Shown: positions 52,307 to 61,494, counted from the stretch's first letter. The stretch: 64,000 nt of DNA from Emticicia fluvialis (GCF_024793945.1 NZ_JANUSD010000018.1:34572-98571); one strand, 5' to 3'. Notes: a model not told the origin generated them from the sequence alone. Program-made: numbers and translations.

Positions 52307-52435
52307 CTACGGAAGCACATTATTTTATGCAAAGTAAGCAGATATATGTCGTGCATAAAAAGGTAGCTATGAATCTATTAGAAAATACCTCAAAAAACAT
52401 TCATATTTTCTGAAGTCCGCTAAGATAGTAATCTA

Positions 52436-52443
52436 TATCTTTG
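52436..52443 (+). promoter_or_regulatory. Possible -7 box of the Nudix gene
   Basis: TATCTTTG matches the -7 consensus exactly, 20 nt before the ATG. No -33 TTTG is found. Confidence 0.45.
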
Positions 52444-52463
52444 CAGAATCTTTCTAATTACTA

Positions 52464-52913
52464 ATGCCAATTAAAACGCAGGAAGCAGCCTTAAAATTTT
52501 ACGGGCATCAGATTCGTGTCAGGGTTTGTGGGGTATGTATAGAAAATGAGCAGATATTGCTGGTGTGCCATAAAGGCATTGTGAACGACAATGACGTTTG
52601 GCTGCCCCCCGGTGGAGGGGTTGAGGAAGGCGAGCAACTGCCAATTGCTTTGGCGCGTGAGTTTTTGGAAGAAACCGGACTGGAAATAAGTGTAGGCCGA
52701 TTTTTGTTTGTGTCGGAGTTTATTCACTACCCTTTGCATGGTGTTGAGTTGTATTTTGAAGTAAAGGTTGTATCTGGAGCTTTAAAAACAGGGCATGACC
52801 CCGAGGCTGACCACCACATACAAGTAATAAAAGAGGTAAAGTGGGTGCCTGTTAAAAACAGAGAATATGTTTCAGAGGAGCTTTACAGGAAGATAAATAA
52901 CCAGGATGTCTGA
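52464..52913 (+). CDS. Nudix hydrolase
   Basis: 149 residues. The Nudix box is complete, with GGGVEEGEQLPIALAREF followed by LEETGLEI. The N-terminal strand IRVRVCGVCIENEQILLV and the C-terminal IKEVKWVPVKNRE complete the fold. It hydrolyses a nucleoside diphosphate linked to another group; the substrate is unknown. It is followed 24 nt later by the DUF3822 gene. Confidence 0.92.
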   Translation: MPIKTQEAALKFYGHQIRVRVCGVCIENEQILLVCHKGIVNDNDVWLPPGGGVEEGEQLPIALAREFLEETGLEISVGRFLFVSEFIHYPLHGVELYFEVKVVSGALKTGHDPEADHHIQVIKEVKWVPVKNREYVSEELYRKINNQDV

Positions 52914-52937
52914 TGTTTTTGCCTATCTGGTAAAATA

Positions 52938-53858
52938 TTGCGATATTCCGTTTTGAATAATAAAAATAGGGTAGATAATTTGGAGGCCACTGTAACTAAT
53001 ATTTCGCCTAGCTTTGAGGTTAAGGACGACCGCTTTGATGTGAGTCAGATAGCAGACTGCCATTTGCTGATTGAGGCGGGGCATGACCGTTTTCGTTTTG
53101 CAGTTTATAATACTATTCATGAGGTGGTTATGTGGCTGGAAGACTACCACGTTTTTTCTTTATTTAAGCACAGCCAGCTTTTGGCTACCGTAAAGCAGAT
53201 CTACAAGAACCACCCGTTTTTATCAGCCAATTACTGGAAGAGCATCAGGCTTACCGTGAGCACTAACCACTTTACCCTGATACCGGATGAGCTTTATCAG
53301 CCAGACGACATGGCCAAATATCTTAATTTTGCTGCCGGTAAAAATCTGTCAGAACTCGAGCAGGCTTTTGAATTTAAACATGGCCACTCGGGTATTGTTA
53401 ATGTTTTCAGTGTAGAAAAAGAGTTGGTTAACTGGCTGAAAGAAATGTATCCGGCCAAGAAAATAACGCCACAACCTTTGCTGAGTACGCTGATAGAGGG
53501 GAGCATCAAAGATAAAACCAACACAGGGTTGCATTTGTATTTTGAAGAAAACTACGTATCGGTGGTTTATTTTCAGGATGCCCGACTGCATTTCTGCAAC
53601 AGGCTTCAATACCGTACTGCCCAGGACATGGTTTATTACGTTATGTTTATTATGAACGAGCTTACACTGGATGCCGACGTACCCGTTAGATTTTATGGCG
53701 AGATAACCACTTTTTCAGAGGGGTTTGTGCTTCTGAACAAAACTTTCAAAAATATTGAATTTGCTGCCAACCCGTCCAGAATAAAATTCAGCCAGTATTT
53801 TGAAGAAATGCCCGAGCACCGGTATTACACCCTCTTTTGTTCTTATTATCTCTACTGA
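52938..53858 (+). CDS. DUF3822 family protein
   Basis: 306 residues with a TTG start at 52938; the first 25 residues are weakly conserved and a later start cannot be excluded. Typical DUF3822 phrases are DCHLLIEAGHDRFRFAVYN, VSTNHFTLIPDELY and LHLYFEENYVSVVYFQDARL, an actin-like fold by appearance. Function is unknown. In many Bacteroidota this gene sits next to rsmD and coaD; here a glycosidase gene separates it from coaD. Confidence 0.85.
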   Translation: MRYSVLNNKNRVDNLEATVTNISPSFEVKDDRFDVSQIADCHLLIEAGHDRFRFAVYNTIHEVVMWLEDYHVFSLFKHSQLLATVKQIYKNHPFLSANYWKSIRLTVSTNHFTLIPDELYQPDDMAKYLNFAAGKNLSELEQAFEFKHGHSGIVNVFSVEKELVNWLKEMYPAKKITPQPLLSTLIEGSIKDKTNTGLHLYFEENYVSVVYFQDARLHFCNRLQYRTAQDMVYYVMFIMNELTLDADVPVRFYGEITTFSEGFVLLNKTFKNIEFAANPSRIKFSQYFEEMPEHRYYTLFCSYYLY

Positions 53859-54313
53859 CCAAAGCTTTAGTTTTGTTAATCCCTGACAGATTAAATTTTT
53901 GTTGATATTTACTGCATTATTTTTATATTACCTGCCTGTGTGTTAATTTCGAATCGAATTATTTAAAACACTTCAAAAAAGATTTTGATTTAATTCACAA
54001 CAATCGCTAAGTTAAATTGGGTGTACTCTCATATGATTGATAAACACCAGATTAACATCTGGATAGTTTTTATAACCGGGTAAATCAGGTACCCTGAGTT
54101 GTAGAGGCTTCTCCTTTGTTTATTTGTTTTATCGGCAAATAATCCACCAATCTGTTATTTCAAATTTCCTATTCAAGCATTCAGTACCGAAAGCGGTATG
54201 GGTGTTCAGGCTGGAGTTGGAATAATAAATATGTAGCCATGCTTTTGACCGTTTAAATCGTTTTTTAATTACAATCTGACTATTATTTATAGTACTTTAC
54301 GCCCTATTATTAA
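53859..54313. other. 455-nt AT-rich region without a gene
   Basis: No supported ORF on either strand, no terminator with a T run, and no exact promoter match. It lies just upstream of the GH5-like gene and probably holds its promoter and a long leader. Confidence 0.6.
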
Positions 54314-55801
54314 ATGAAGAACAGAAGTCGCAAACGCATGATTACGTCCGTTTTATTATTCTTTTCTATGTCTGTGATGAGTTGTGCTCCAGAAGTAGTC
54401 ACAACCAAACCGCCCGTAGACACCACTGTTGTAAAACCCGCAGCAGAAAGTTATGTACGTATAAGCCCTCAGAACAAGGCATACCTACAGCTTACCAATG
54501 GCGATACCTTTATACCTATCGGTATCAATACTTCATTTATCAGGCAGGAAGACAAAGAAGAAGTTATCTTGCAGAAATACGAACACTATTTTCAGGAAAC
54601 AGCAAAGTATGGTGGTAATTTTGCCAGAATCTGGCTTAGCGCGCCTGCTTTTGAAATTGAAAATAAAAAAATAGGTGTTTACGATTCGGTTATTGCCCAG
54701 CGGGTTGATAAACTTGTAGCATTGGCCGAAAAATACCAGATAAGATTAAAACTTTGCTTTGAGCATTTCAGAGATTTAACCGGGTATCCGGCGCCCTTTG
54801 TTTACTCGCTTGCTTTCGACAAACCATTTTATGCTGTTAAAAACGGTGGCAAATTTAAAGATATGCCCGACTACATTAATAGCAAAGAAGGCAGAGCCGT
54901 GTATCTCAACCGGGCGGCATTCTGGCTAAACCGGTATGCCAACAAACCCATAATATTTGGTTGGGAACTGTGGAACGAAATGGAGCATACCAGAGTGCCT
55001 ACGCCAGCTGTGGAGGCCTGGATGAAAGAGATTTTTCCGGGTGTTAAAAAACTGGCACCTAACCATCTGGTTATGCAGAGCATGGGTAGCATGAGTACCT
55101 CTTGGGCAAGGTCTATTTATAAAACATTTTCGGCCATTCCTGATAATTCAATTGCTCAGGTGCATCGGTACCTTGACATGGGGGCCGAACTGGCGGTTTG
55201 CAGAGGGCCAATGGATGAATTGGCTGCAGATGCCATTAACGATTTAAGGTCGTTTAATCTTGATAAACCAATTGTTCTGGCAGAAACAAGCGCCGTTGAG
55301 CCTAACCATTCGGGGCCATCTAAATTGTTTGATAAAGACGTAAACGGTATTTTGTTTCACGATTTACTTTTTGCTCCATTCTTTTCTGGCTCGGCAGCTC
55401 CGGGGCAAAGCTGGTACTGGGATTTTTATGTTGACAAGAATAACTTGTGGTATCATCTGGGCCGTTTTAGCCAAGCCATTAAAGGATTTGACCCTGTAAA
55501 AGAAAATGCCAAACCCTACTTTAGCAATGGCGAAAACCAACTTAAGATTTACAGTTTACTGGGTACCGGCAAAGACCTGGTATGGATAAGAGATGGCGAA
55601 AACAACTGGCAGACCGAGCTTGTAAATGGTAAGGCTCCGCGGGTAGTTAAAAGCCAGAAGTTTAAACTTGAATCCGGAGTGGTAAGAGTAGAGTTTTATG
55701 ACCCCTGGAAACAACAATGGACCAAAGGAGAAATAAAAAACAATGCAACAATCTTGCCCGATTTCAGCAGGTCTATTGTTGTGAGAGTTGAGAAAATGTA
55801 A
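54314..55801 (+). CDS. GH5-like cellulase/mannanase lipoprotein
   Basis: 495 residues. The signal peptide ends in a lipobox (VMSCAPE), so it is a lipoprotein, followed by a Thr/Pro/Val linker. The (beta/alpha)8 domain spans about 45-380. Acid/base Glu222 sits in GWELWNEMEHTR and nucleophile Glu324 in IVLAETSAVE. FARIWLSAPAFEIENKK and HRYLDMGAELA are other TIM-barrel pieces. The C-terminal 110 residues form a beta domain. It hydrolyses a beta-glycan; cellulose or mannan cannot be separated. It lies between DUF3822 and coaD. Confidence 0.82.
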   Translation: MKNRSRKRMITSVLLFFSMSVMSCAPEVVTTKPPVDTTVVKPAAESYVRISPQNKAYLQLTNGDTFIPIGINTSFIRQEDKEEVILQKYEHYFQETAKYGGNFARIWLSAPAFEIENKKIGVYDSVIAQRVDKLVALAEKYQIRLKLCFEHFRDLTGYPAPFVYSLAFDKPFYAVKNGGKFKDMPDYINSKEGRAVYLNRAAFWLNRYANKPIIFGWELWNEMEHTRVPTPAVEAWMKEIFPGVKKLAPNHLVMQSMGSMSTSWARSIYKTFSAIPDNSIAQVHRYLDMGAELAVCRGPMDELAADAINDLRSFNLDKPIVLAETSAVEPNHSGPSKLFDKDVNGILFHDLLFAPFFSGSAAPGQSWYWDFYVDKNNLWYHLGRFSQAIKGFDPVKENAKPYFSNGENQLKIYSLLGTGKDLVWIRDGENNWQTELVNGKAPRVVKSQKFKLESGVVRVEFYDPWKQQWTKGEIKNNATILPDFSRSIVVRVEKM

Positions 55802-56004
55802 GCGCAGAAAGATATAAAAAGGTGAATATTAGGCATGAGAAAAGCCTTTAGTTTTGCAGATTTACGGCTGAAATATTAAAAGTTTTAAAATATTCAGTCA
55901 ACTTTGCCTTTCCTTAAATTTTTGAGGTTTAATTTTATTGCTTAAAAAGGCAAACAGTAATTCTGGCTGGCTTTCTCACCCATTCTAATTAACCCTGGTT
56001 TTAC

Positions 56005-56460
56005 ATGAAAAAAATAGCGTTATTCCCCGGTTCATTTGACCCCTTCACCAAAGGCCATGCTGATATTGTTTTAAGAGGGCTTAAACTGTTTGATGAGGTA
56101 ATAATAGGTATAGGCACCAATACCCAGAAAAATCGCTATTTCCCTTTAGAACTGATGGTGCAGAAAATCAGAGAGGCATTTAAAGGAACCGACGGAGTAA
56201 GAATAATTACTTATGATGACCTGACCGCCAATGTAGCCCGTAACCTGGGGGCTAATTTTCTTTTGAGGGGGCTTAGAAACACTACCGATTTTGAATACGA
56301 AAACACGATATCGCAGGTAAACCGCCATCTGATAGATGATTTGGAAACCGTATTTCTCATTACATCGCCAGAACTGGCACCTATCAGTTCTACCATTGTA
56401 AGAGAGCTACATAAGTACGGGGCCAAGGTAAATGATTTTTTACCGTATAACCTTGAATAA
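56005..56460 (+). CDS. coaD: Phosphopantetheine adenylyltransferase
   Basis: 151 residues, normal length. The nucleotidyltransferase start ALFPGSFDPFTKGHADIVLR has the T/HxGH motif. FLLRGLRNTTDFEYE and the late ISSTIVREL signature complete it. The enzyme makes dephospho-CoA from 4'-phosphopantetheine and ATP. Confidence 0.97.
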   Translation: MKKIALFPGSFDPFTKGHADIVLRGLKLFDEVIIGIGTNTQKNRYFPLELMVQKIREAFKGTDGVRIITYDDLTANVARNLGANFLLRGLRNTTDFEYENTISQVNRHLIDDLETVFLITSPELAPISSTIVRELHKYGAKVNDFLPYNLE

Positions 56461-56497
56461 AAACACGCCGTTCTACGTTTACTCTAGGCTGAAATAC

Positions 56498-56505
56498 TAA
56501 TTTTG
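56498..56505 (+). promoter_or_regulatory. Possible -7 box of the lipoprotein gene
   Basis: TAATTTTG matches the -7 consensus exactly, 35 nt before the ATG at 56540. The -33 region is weak. Confidence 0.45.
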
Positions 56506-56539
56506 CAGCCATAATTTATTTTCCTCACGGTAAACTCAC

Positions 56540-56977
56540 ATGAAAAAACTACTTTTTATACTAATGTTGTCAGTTTTTGCGGCAGCCTGCAAAAGCGACG
56601 GCAATAATCCTGCCACTGCTTCGGTAAAGATACTGTCGGCCAATTACTGGAAACTTGACCGTTACACCGACGTAAACGGAAAAACCTTGGGAAACAACGA
56701 GCTGAATTCTCAGGCTCAGGCCATATTTGATCTTGAATTTGAGTTCCGGGAAGACAACGTAACCCGCGGACGCGACAGAGTGTCAAAGCAAATAAAAAAT
56801 GCAGGCACATGGTATCTTAAAAGCAATAATACGATAATGGAGATTCAGATTACCGGTTTCGGTGGCGATTTTAAAGTAATACAGCTTGCCAATACCAAAC
56901 TGATACTGCAAGCCACCAATAATCAGTTAATATCCTCTAACAGTACCGTTAATCTTGAACTGGTGCCGTCTTTATAG
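56540..56977 (+). CDS. Lipoprotein of unknown function
   Basis: 145 residues with a lipobox (FAAACKS, Cys at about 17). The mature protein is lipocalin-like in its pattern: ILSANYWKLDRYTDVNGK at the start, then paired beta strands (GTWYLKSNNTIMEIQI, TKLILQATNNQLI). This pattern is common for small exported proteins of Bacteroidota. No function can be assigned. It has its own -7 box and lies just upstream of murF-alr. Confidence 0.7.
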   Translation: MKKLLFILMLSVFAAACKSDGNNPATASVKILSANYWKLDRYTDVNGKTLGNNELNSQAQAIFDLEFEFREDNVTRGRDRVSKQIKNAGTWYLKSNNTIMEIQITGFGGDFKVIQLANTKLILQATNNQLISSNSTVNLELVPSL

Positions 56978-57007
56978 AGTATCTGTTTTTCTTCAGCATT
57001 CTTTTTT

Positions 57008-59479
57008 TTGTTTATACCCGTGAACTTCTTTTCTGAACCCATATTGACAGGGGCTACTGTTTTGCTTACCGATAGCCGTTTTGTTTCTCAACCACAGCAA
57101 AGTATTTTTTTTGCTATTAAAGGAGAAAGGCATGACGGCCACGCTTTTATTGAAGAACTGTACCGGAAGGGTGTCCGGGAGTTTGTAGTTGAAAAAAAAG
57201 CAGCGCCTGCTGATTTACTTGTCCGCTTTCCGGACGGGAAATTCTGGATGGTTGAAAACGGCATAAAAGCTTTGCAAAACCTTGCTGCAGCGCACCGAAA
57301 GAAATTCAGCATTCCGGTTATTGGCATTACGGGCAGTAATGGCAAAACCATTGTAAAAGAATGGCTGAGTAACCTGCTGGCCCGCGATTACGCCATCATC
57401 AAAAGTCCGCGAAGCTATAATTCGCAGATAGGCGTTGGTTTATCTGTCTGGCAAATGAATGAAAGCCACACACTGGGGATTTTTGAAGCAGGGATTTCTA
57501 AATCAGGAGAAATGGAAAACCTTGAGCCAATCATTAGCCCAACCATTGGCATTTTTACCAATATTGGCTCGGCACACGATGAGGGATTCAGAAGCCGCAA
57601 GCAAAAAGTTACCGAAAAGCTGCGTTTGTTTAAAAAGAGCCAAACGCTTATCTATTGTAAAGACTACGAAGAAATAGATGAAGAAATAAAACTATTGCTG
57701 AAAGCGGTTAATCCGGGTATACAGCTGATTGGCTGGTCTAAGAGCCAGGAGAACCCCATAAATGTTACTTACAGCAAAGCCTCACATTATACAACACTGT
57801 GTATCAACTGGAACGCCGAAGAATATGAATTCAGGATTCCGTTTACTGATGATGCCTCTATAGAAAATGCTACTCATTGTGTTTTTGCGCGCCTGCTGCT
57901 GACCCCCAAAGGGCAGGATTCAGGCGTGATGGCCGACGCCCTGATGAATCTGAAGCCGGTAGCCATGCGTCTGGAACTGAAACAGGGCATTAATGACTGC
58001 TACCTGATAGACGATACTTATAATAACGACTACGCAGGCCTGAACATGGCGCTCAATTTTATGAGCCAGCACCACACCAAAAGAAACAAGGTGTTAATAA
58101 TCAGCGATTTACTGCAGTCTGGCCTTAAAGAAACCGAGTTGTATAAGAGTATTGCCGATTTGGTAAAAGGCAAAGGCATTGACCACCTGGTGGGTATAGG
58201 AGAAGACATTTCAAGAAACCAGCATTTTTTTGATGATGGGGTTTTCTACCCGTCAACCGAAGCGTTTCTGAAACAATACCCGATTAACCAACTGCAAGAC
58301 AGCCTGATTCTGATAAAAGGTGCCAGAAAGTTTGCATTTGAGAAAATCGTTGACAGGCTCATACAAAAAGTGCATGGTACAGTATTTGAAATTAATCTGG
58401 ATGCCCTTACCAATAATCTTAATTTTTACCGAAGCAAAGCCGGAAACAACACCAGAATAATGGTAATGGTAAAAGCCTATGCCTATGGCAGCGGTAGCGC
58501 CGAAGTAGCCAGCCTGCTTGAATACCACCGGGTAGATTACCTGGGGGTGGCGTATCCTGACGAGGGAGTGGTTTTGCGGCAGAATGGCATTAAGCTGCCG
58601 GTTATGGTGCTTAATTCTCAGCCCGAAACTTTCAGTAAGTTAAAAGAATATAATCTGGAGCCTGAGATTTACAGTTTTTCAATCTTCCGACGGTTTATTG
58701 ACTTTGCCCGTTCATATCCTGATACCACATTCAGAATTCATATTAAACTAGACACCGGAATGCATCGGCTTGGGTTTGAGGAACAGGATATCGATACCCT
58801 GATTGAGCAGCTCAAATCGAATCCTTCTGTTAAGATTGCATCTATATTCAGCCATCTGGTGGGGGCCGACGAAGCCGAACATAATGATTTTTCAAAGTCT
58901 CAGATAGACCGCTTTCAACGGATGTCTGATAAAATAATACAGACCCTGCCTGCGGGTGAAACACCACCATTACGACACATCTGCAATTCGGCGGGTATTA
59001 TCCGTTTTCCGGAGGCCCGTTTTGATATGGTACGCCTGGGTATAGGTCTTTACGGTGTAGAAGCTACCGGAACCGAGCAGAAATCTTTGCAGACCGTTGG
59101 AACACTTAAAACCATTATATCGCAGATTAAACACCTAAAAAAAGGAGAAACCATTGGTTATAGCCGTAAAGGTGTACTTGATAAAGACTCCCGCATTGCT
59201 ACTATTGCCATTGGCTATGCCGATGGGTTCGACCGCGGTTTCAGTAAGGGTGTAGGCTATGTACTGGTTAATGGAACACGATGCCCCGTAATTGGTAATG
59301 TTTGTATGGACATGACCATGGTAGACGTAACAGAAGCCAGTTGTGAAGAGGGAGACGAGGTGATAATATTTGGTAAAGACCTGCCGATACATGAGCTGGC
59401 GGCCTCAATAGGAACGATACCCTATGAGATTCTTACTGGTGTGAGCGAACGCGTAAAACGTGTATTTTATAAAGAATAA
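57008..59479 (+). CDS. Fused MurF-alanine racemase
   Basis: 823 residues from the TTG at 57008; a GTG four codons later is an equal candidate. Residues about 1-450 are MurF, UDP-MurNAc-tripeptide:D-Ala-D-Ala ligase, with the P-loop ITGSNGKTIVKEW (Lys113) and IDDTYNNDYAGLNMAL. Residues about 455-823 are a PLP alanine racemase with VMVKAYAYGSGS (Lys489), RLGIGLYGVEATG, IGYADGFDRG and PVIGNVCMDMTMVDVT. The fusion lets one protein make D-Ala and use D-Ala-D-Ala in peptidoglycan synthesis. It is a known arrangement in Bacteroidota. Confidence 0.96.
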   Translation: MFIPVNFFSEPILTGATVLLTDSRFVSQPQQSIFFAIKGERHDGHAFIEELYRKGVREFVVEKKAAPADLLVRFPDGKFWMVENGIKALQNLAAAHRKKFSIPVIGITGSNGKTIVKEWLSNLLARDYAIIKSPRSYNSQIGVGLSVWQMNESHTLGIFEAGISKSGEMENLEPIISPTIGIFTNIGSAHDEGFRSRKQKVTEKLRLFKKSQTLIYCKDYEEIDEEIKLLLKAVNPGIQLIGWSKSQENPINVTYSKASHYTTLCINWNAEEYEFRIPFTDDASIENATHCVFARLLLTPKGQDSGVMADALMNLKPVAMRLELKQGINDCYLIDDTYNNDYAGLNMALNFMSQHHTKRNKVLIISDLLQSGLKETELYKSIADLVKGKGIDHLVGIGEDISRNQHFFDDGVFYPSTEAFLKQYPINQLQDSLILIKGARKFAFEKIVDRLIQKVHGTVFEINLDALTNNLNFYRSKAGNNTRIMVMVKAYAYGSGSAEVASLLEYHRVDYLGVAYPDEGVVLRQNGIKLPVMVLNSQPETFSKLKEYNLEPEIYSFSIFRRFIDFARSYPDTTFRIHIKLDTGMHRLGFEEQDIDTLIEQLKSNPSVKIASIFSHLVGADEAEHNDFSKSQIDRFQRMSDKIIQTLPAGETPPLRHICNSAGIIRFPEARFDMVRLGIGLYGVEATGTEQKSLQTVGTLKTIISQIKHLKKGETIGYSRKGVLDKDSRIATIAIGYADGFDRGFSKGVGYVLVNGTRCPVIGNVCMDMTMVDVTEASCEEGDEVIIFGKDLPIHELAASIGTIPYEILTGVSERVKRVFYKE

Positions 59480-59498
59480 GTATTCTGAAATCGTGATT

Positions 59499-59531
59499 TT
59501 TGCAATAGAACAGATGCTGTAAGTATATTTG
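59499..59531 (+). promoter_or_regulatory. Promoter of the FGE-like gene
   Basis: TTTG (59499-59502), 21 nt, then TATATTTG (59524-59531). Both boxes are exact and the spacing is within the Bacteroidota range. The GTG start lies at 59554. Confidence 0.6.
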
Positions 59532-59553
59532 TGAAATTAAAAATTCAACCTAA

Positions 59554-60531
59554 GTGAAAAAAATATCCATAATTCTCAGCGCAACTTTACTGGCTTTTTC
59601 CGGTTTCCGCAGTGATGATTTCAAACCTTACACTGAGCATATTCCGGGGCTTTCTCATGGGCTCGACATGGTACCCGTTCCGGCAGGCGAATTTACAATG
59701 GGCAGCCCTGCTACCGAAAAAGACCGCAAACCAGATGAAGGCCCCCAACACACTGTAATGATTGATGCCTTCTGGATGGCTAAATTTGAAACCAGTTGGG
59801 AAATGTACGAAACCTTCTTTAACAAAGAACTGGAGGTGGCCGATACTAAAAACACACCCGAAGTGCAAAGCAGAGTAGGGGTAGTTGCCCGCCCGACACA
59901 ACCTTATGTAGAGATGTCGTTCGGTCAAGGAAAAGAAAGTGGTTTTCCGGTTTGTAATGTTACACAGTTTGCTGCCAGAGCTTTCTGTAAATGGCTATAC
60001 GCCAAAACCGGGCATTTTTATCGCCTTCCGACAGAAGCAGAGTGGGAGTACGCCGCCCGTGCCGGTAGCAAGACTGCTTATTATTTTGGTGATGACGCCT
60101 CGCAGCTGAAAGACTATGGCTGGTTTTTTGATAACTCAGATGGCGCTTATAAAAAATCTGGTCAGAAAAAACCAAATGCCTGGGGCTTGTATGATATGTA
60201 TGGCAACGTGGCCGAGTGGACATCTGACTTGTATGTGGCAGACTTCTACGGTAAACCTGAGGCTGCTAATAACCCTTATGTAAAACCAACGAAGCATTAT
60301 CCGCACGTGATTCGTGGCGGACACTGGGACGACGACGCCGACAAACTCCGTAGCGCTGCTCGCAAAACGTCAACTCCTGAACTGAAACAACGTGACCCTC
60401 AGATTCCTAAGTCTGACTGGTGGTTGACCGATGCACCTTTTCTGGGTTTCAGGGTAGTAAGACCCGTAAAACAGCCATCTAAAGAAGAAATAGAAGCATA
60501 CTTTGCCCGCCCTCCTAAGGATATACCTTGA
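59554..60531 (+). CDS. Formylglycine-enzyme-like (SUMF1 domain) exported protein
   Basis: 325 residues with a GTG start and a signal peptide (KISIILSATLLAFSGFRS). The FGE-sulfatase domain shows VPVPAGEFTMGSPATEKD, YRLPTEAEWEYAARAG and LYDMYGNVAEWTSDLY. In true formylglycine-generating enzymes the C-terminal RGGSW stretch is followed by two catalytic cysteines; here RGGHWDDDADKLRSAAR has none. It is therefore probably a non-catalytic or differently active member, as in gliding proteins GldJ/GldK. No sulfatase is nearby. It ends before the octamer repeat region. Confidence 0.88.
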   Translation: MKKISIILSATLLAFSGFRSDDFKPYTEHIPGLSHGLDMVPVPAGEFTMGSPATEKDRKPDEGPQHTVMIDAFWMAKFETSWEMYETFFNKELEVADTKNTPEVQSRVGVVARPTQPYVEMSFGQGKESGFPVCNVTQFAARAFCKWLYAKTGHFYRLPTEAEWEYAARAGSKTAYYFGDDASQLKDYGWFFDNSDGAYKKSGQKKPNAWGLYDMYGNVAEWTSDLYVADFYGKPEAANNPYVKPTKHYPHVIRGGHWDDDADKLRSAARKTSTPELKQRDPQIPKSDWWLTDAPFLGFRVVRPVKQPSKEEIEAYFARPPKDIP

Positions 60532-60548
60532 TTTGGGAATGGGGCATT

Positions 60549-60655
60549 TAGTGAATTAGTGAATTAGTGAATTAGTGAATGAGCGGGCGGTGTTACGCTG
60601 AATTAATGAATGAGCGGGCGTTCCGCTGAATGAGTGATTGGCTGAATTGCGAATG
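60549..60655. repeat. Octamer repeats with GC-rich cores, left arm
   Basis: Four TAGTGAAT units (60549-60580) run into GAGCGGGCGGTGTTACGCTGAAT in two parts: GAGCGGGCGG and TGTTACGCTGAAT. A second shorter core (GAGCGGGCGTTCCGCTGAAT) and more octamers follow. It is mirrored by the arm at 60783. Confidence 0.85.
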
Positions 60656-60695
60656 AACAGATGGCGAGTTAGCACATACGAATTGCTATAAAATT

Positions 60696-60743
60696 AAATG
60701 GTGAATGCCTTGATAAAAATTATCGGCATTCACCATTTTTTTA
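60696..60743. terminator. Long two-way terminator between convergent genes
   Basis: AAATGGTGAATGCC pairs exactly with GGCATTCACCATTT, with a further GATAA/TTATC pair inside, followed by a T run. It lies between the two repeat arms and serves the FGE-like and DUF4199 genes. Confidence 0.85.
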
Positions 60744-60782
60744 TACTAAACAGGTATGAAATCAACTGATTAAGTTAAATTT

Positions 60783-60857
60783 ATCACTCAATCACTCAAT
60801 CACTCAATCACTCAATCACTCATTCAGCTGAACGCCGCCCGCTCAATCACTCAATTA
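60783..60857. repeat. Octamer repeats with GC-rich core, right arm
   Basis: Five perfect ATCACTCA units (60783-60822) are followed by a core whose reverse complement begins GAGCGGGCGG and ends CAGCTGAAT, then ATCACTCAATT. It is the inverted counterpart of the array at 60549. Confidence 0.9.
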
Positions 60858-61385
60858 TCACCCTGCCACTGCTTGTTTTCTTTTTAGTATCAATGCGCTA
60901 ATGAGTGTTACCAACAAGCCCACAGGTAGTATCTCAAAATAAGTAAAAGCAATAACCCCCAGGGGCGATTTATAAATGCCTGCCGATTGCTGTATCATGG
61001 CTATTTCTTCCTGTATATTAGCTGCTGTTTCTCCGCTGGCCTTTGCCTTTTCTATCATGCGGGTAGAATAAACCTCCATAAAGTCAGGTACAAATACATA
61101 GTAGTCAATCGTCCAGACTACCACGTAAACCGTAGAAGCAACCAGGCTAATCAGCAAACCCACTTTAAAGGCCTGCCCAAAACTGATAACACCGTTTTTG
61201 TGTTTGTCGCGGTAGTTTTTTATGCCCACAAAAACCAGCGAGAAAGCCAATAACATAGAGGCATACCCCACCCAGATACTGCCCTCAAACTGTTGGGTGG
61301 CATAGCAATATGCCGTTGAGCAAACCATAAATGTAGACACAATTAGCCCTGCTATGAGTCCACTTACAAGTACAATTCTTTTCAT
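60858..61385 (-). CDS. DUF4199 membrane protein
   Basis: 175 residues with four TM helices: LVSGLIAGLIVSTFMVCSTA, WVGYASMLLAFSLVFVGI, VGLLISLVASTVYVVVWTID and FEILPVGLLVTLISALI. The motif KNYRDKHKNGVISFGQAFKVG between TM2 and TM3 is the DUF4199 hallmark (read here from KNYRD to FGQAF). Function is unknown. It lies downstream of a LuxR-type gene on the same strand, with an inverted repeat between them that may be an operator. Confidence 0.88.
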   Translation of the reverse strand: MKRIVLVSGLIAGLIVSTFMVCSTAYCYATQQFEGSIWVGYASMLLAFSLVFVGIKNYRDKHKNGVISFGQAFKVGLLISLVASTVYVVVWTIDYYVFVPDFMEVYSTRMIEKAKASGETAANIQEEIAMIQQSAGIYKSPLGVIAFTYFEILPVGLLVTLISALILKRKQAVAG

Positions 61386-61436
61386 AGTATTTTGTTTTAT
61401 TTAGGTCGTAAAACTGGCATCAAAAAATCAATTGGG

Positions 61437-61494
61437 GCTCATACTTTTGGGTGATTTTGACTCGAGACCTGATTTTTCATACCAAAGTATGAGC
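61437..61494. promoter_or_regulatory. Inverted repeat, possible operator of DUF4199 gene
   Basis: GCTCATACTTTTGG (61437-61450) and CCAAAGTATGAGC (61482-61494) are complementary apart from one gap, with a 31-nt spacer. The inner CATACCAAAGTATG is itself a small palindrome. It lies between the LuxR-type gene and the DUF4199 gene, 52 nt before the latter's start, and lacks a terminator tail. Confidence 0.55.

Noticed and set aside
60783..60857. CRISPR array
   Set aside because: The units are contiguous 8-mers with no unique spacers, and no cas gene is in the window.
61437..61494. Terminator of the LuxR-type gene
   Set aside because: The arms are far apart (31 nt) and no T run follows on the minus strand, so an operator is more likely.
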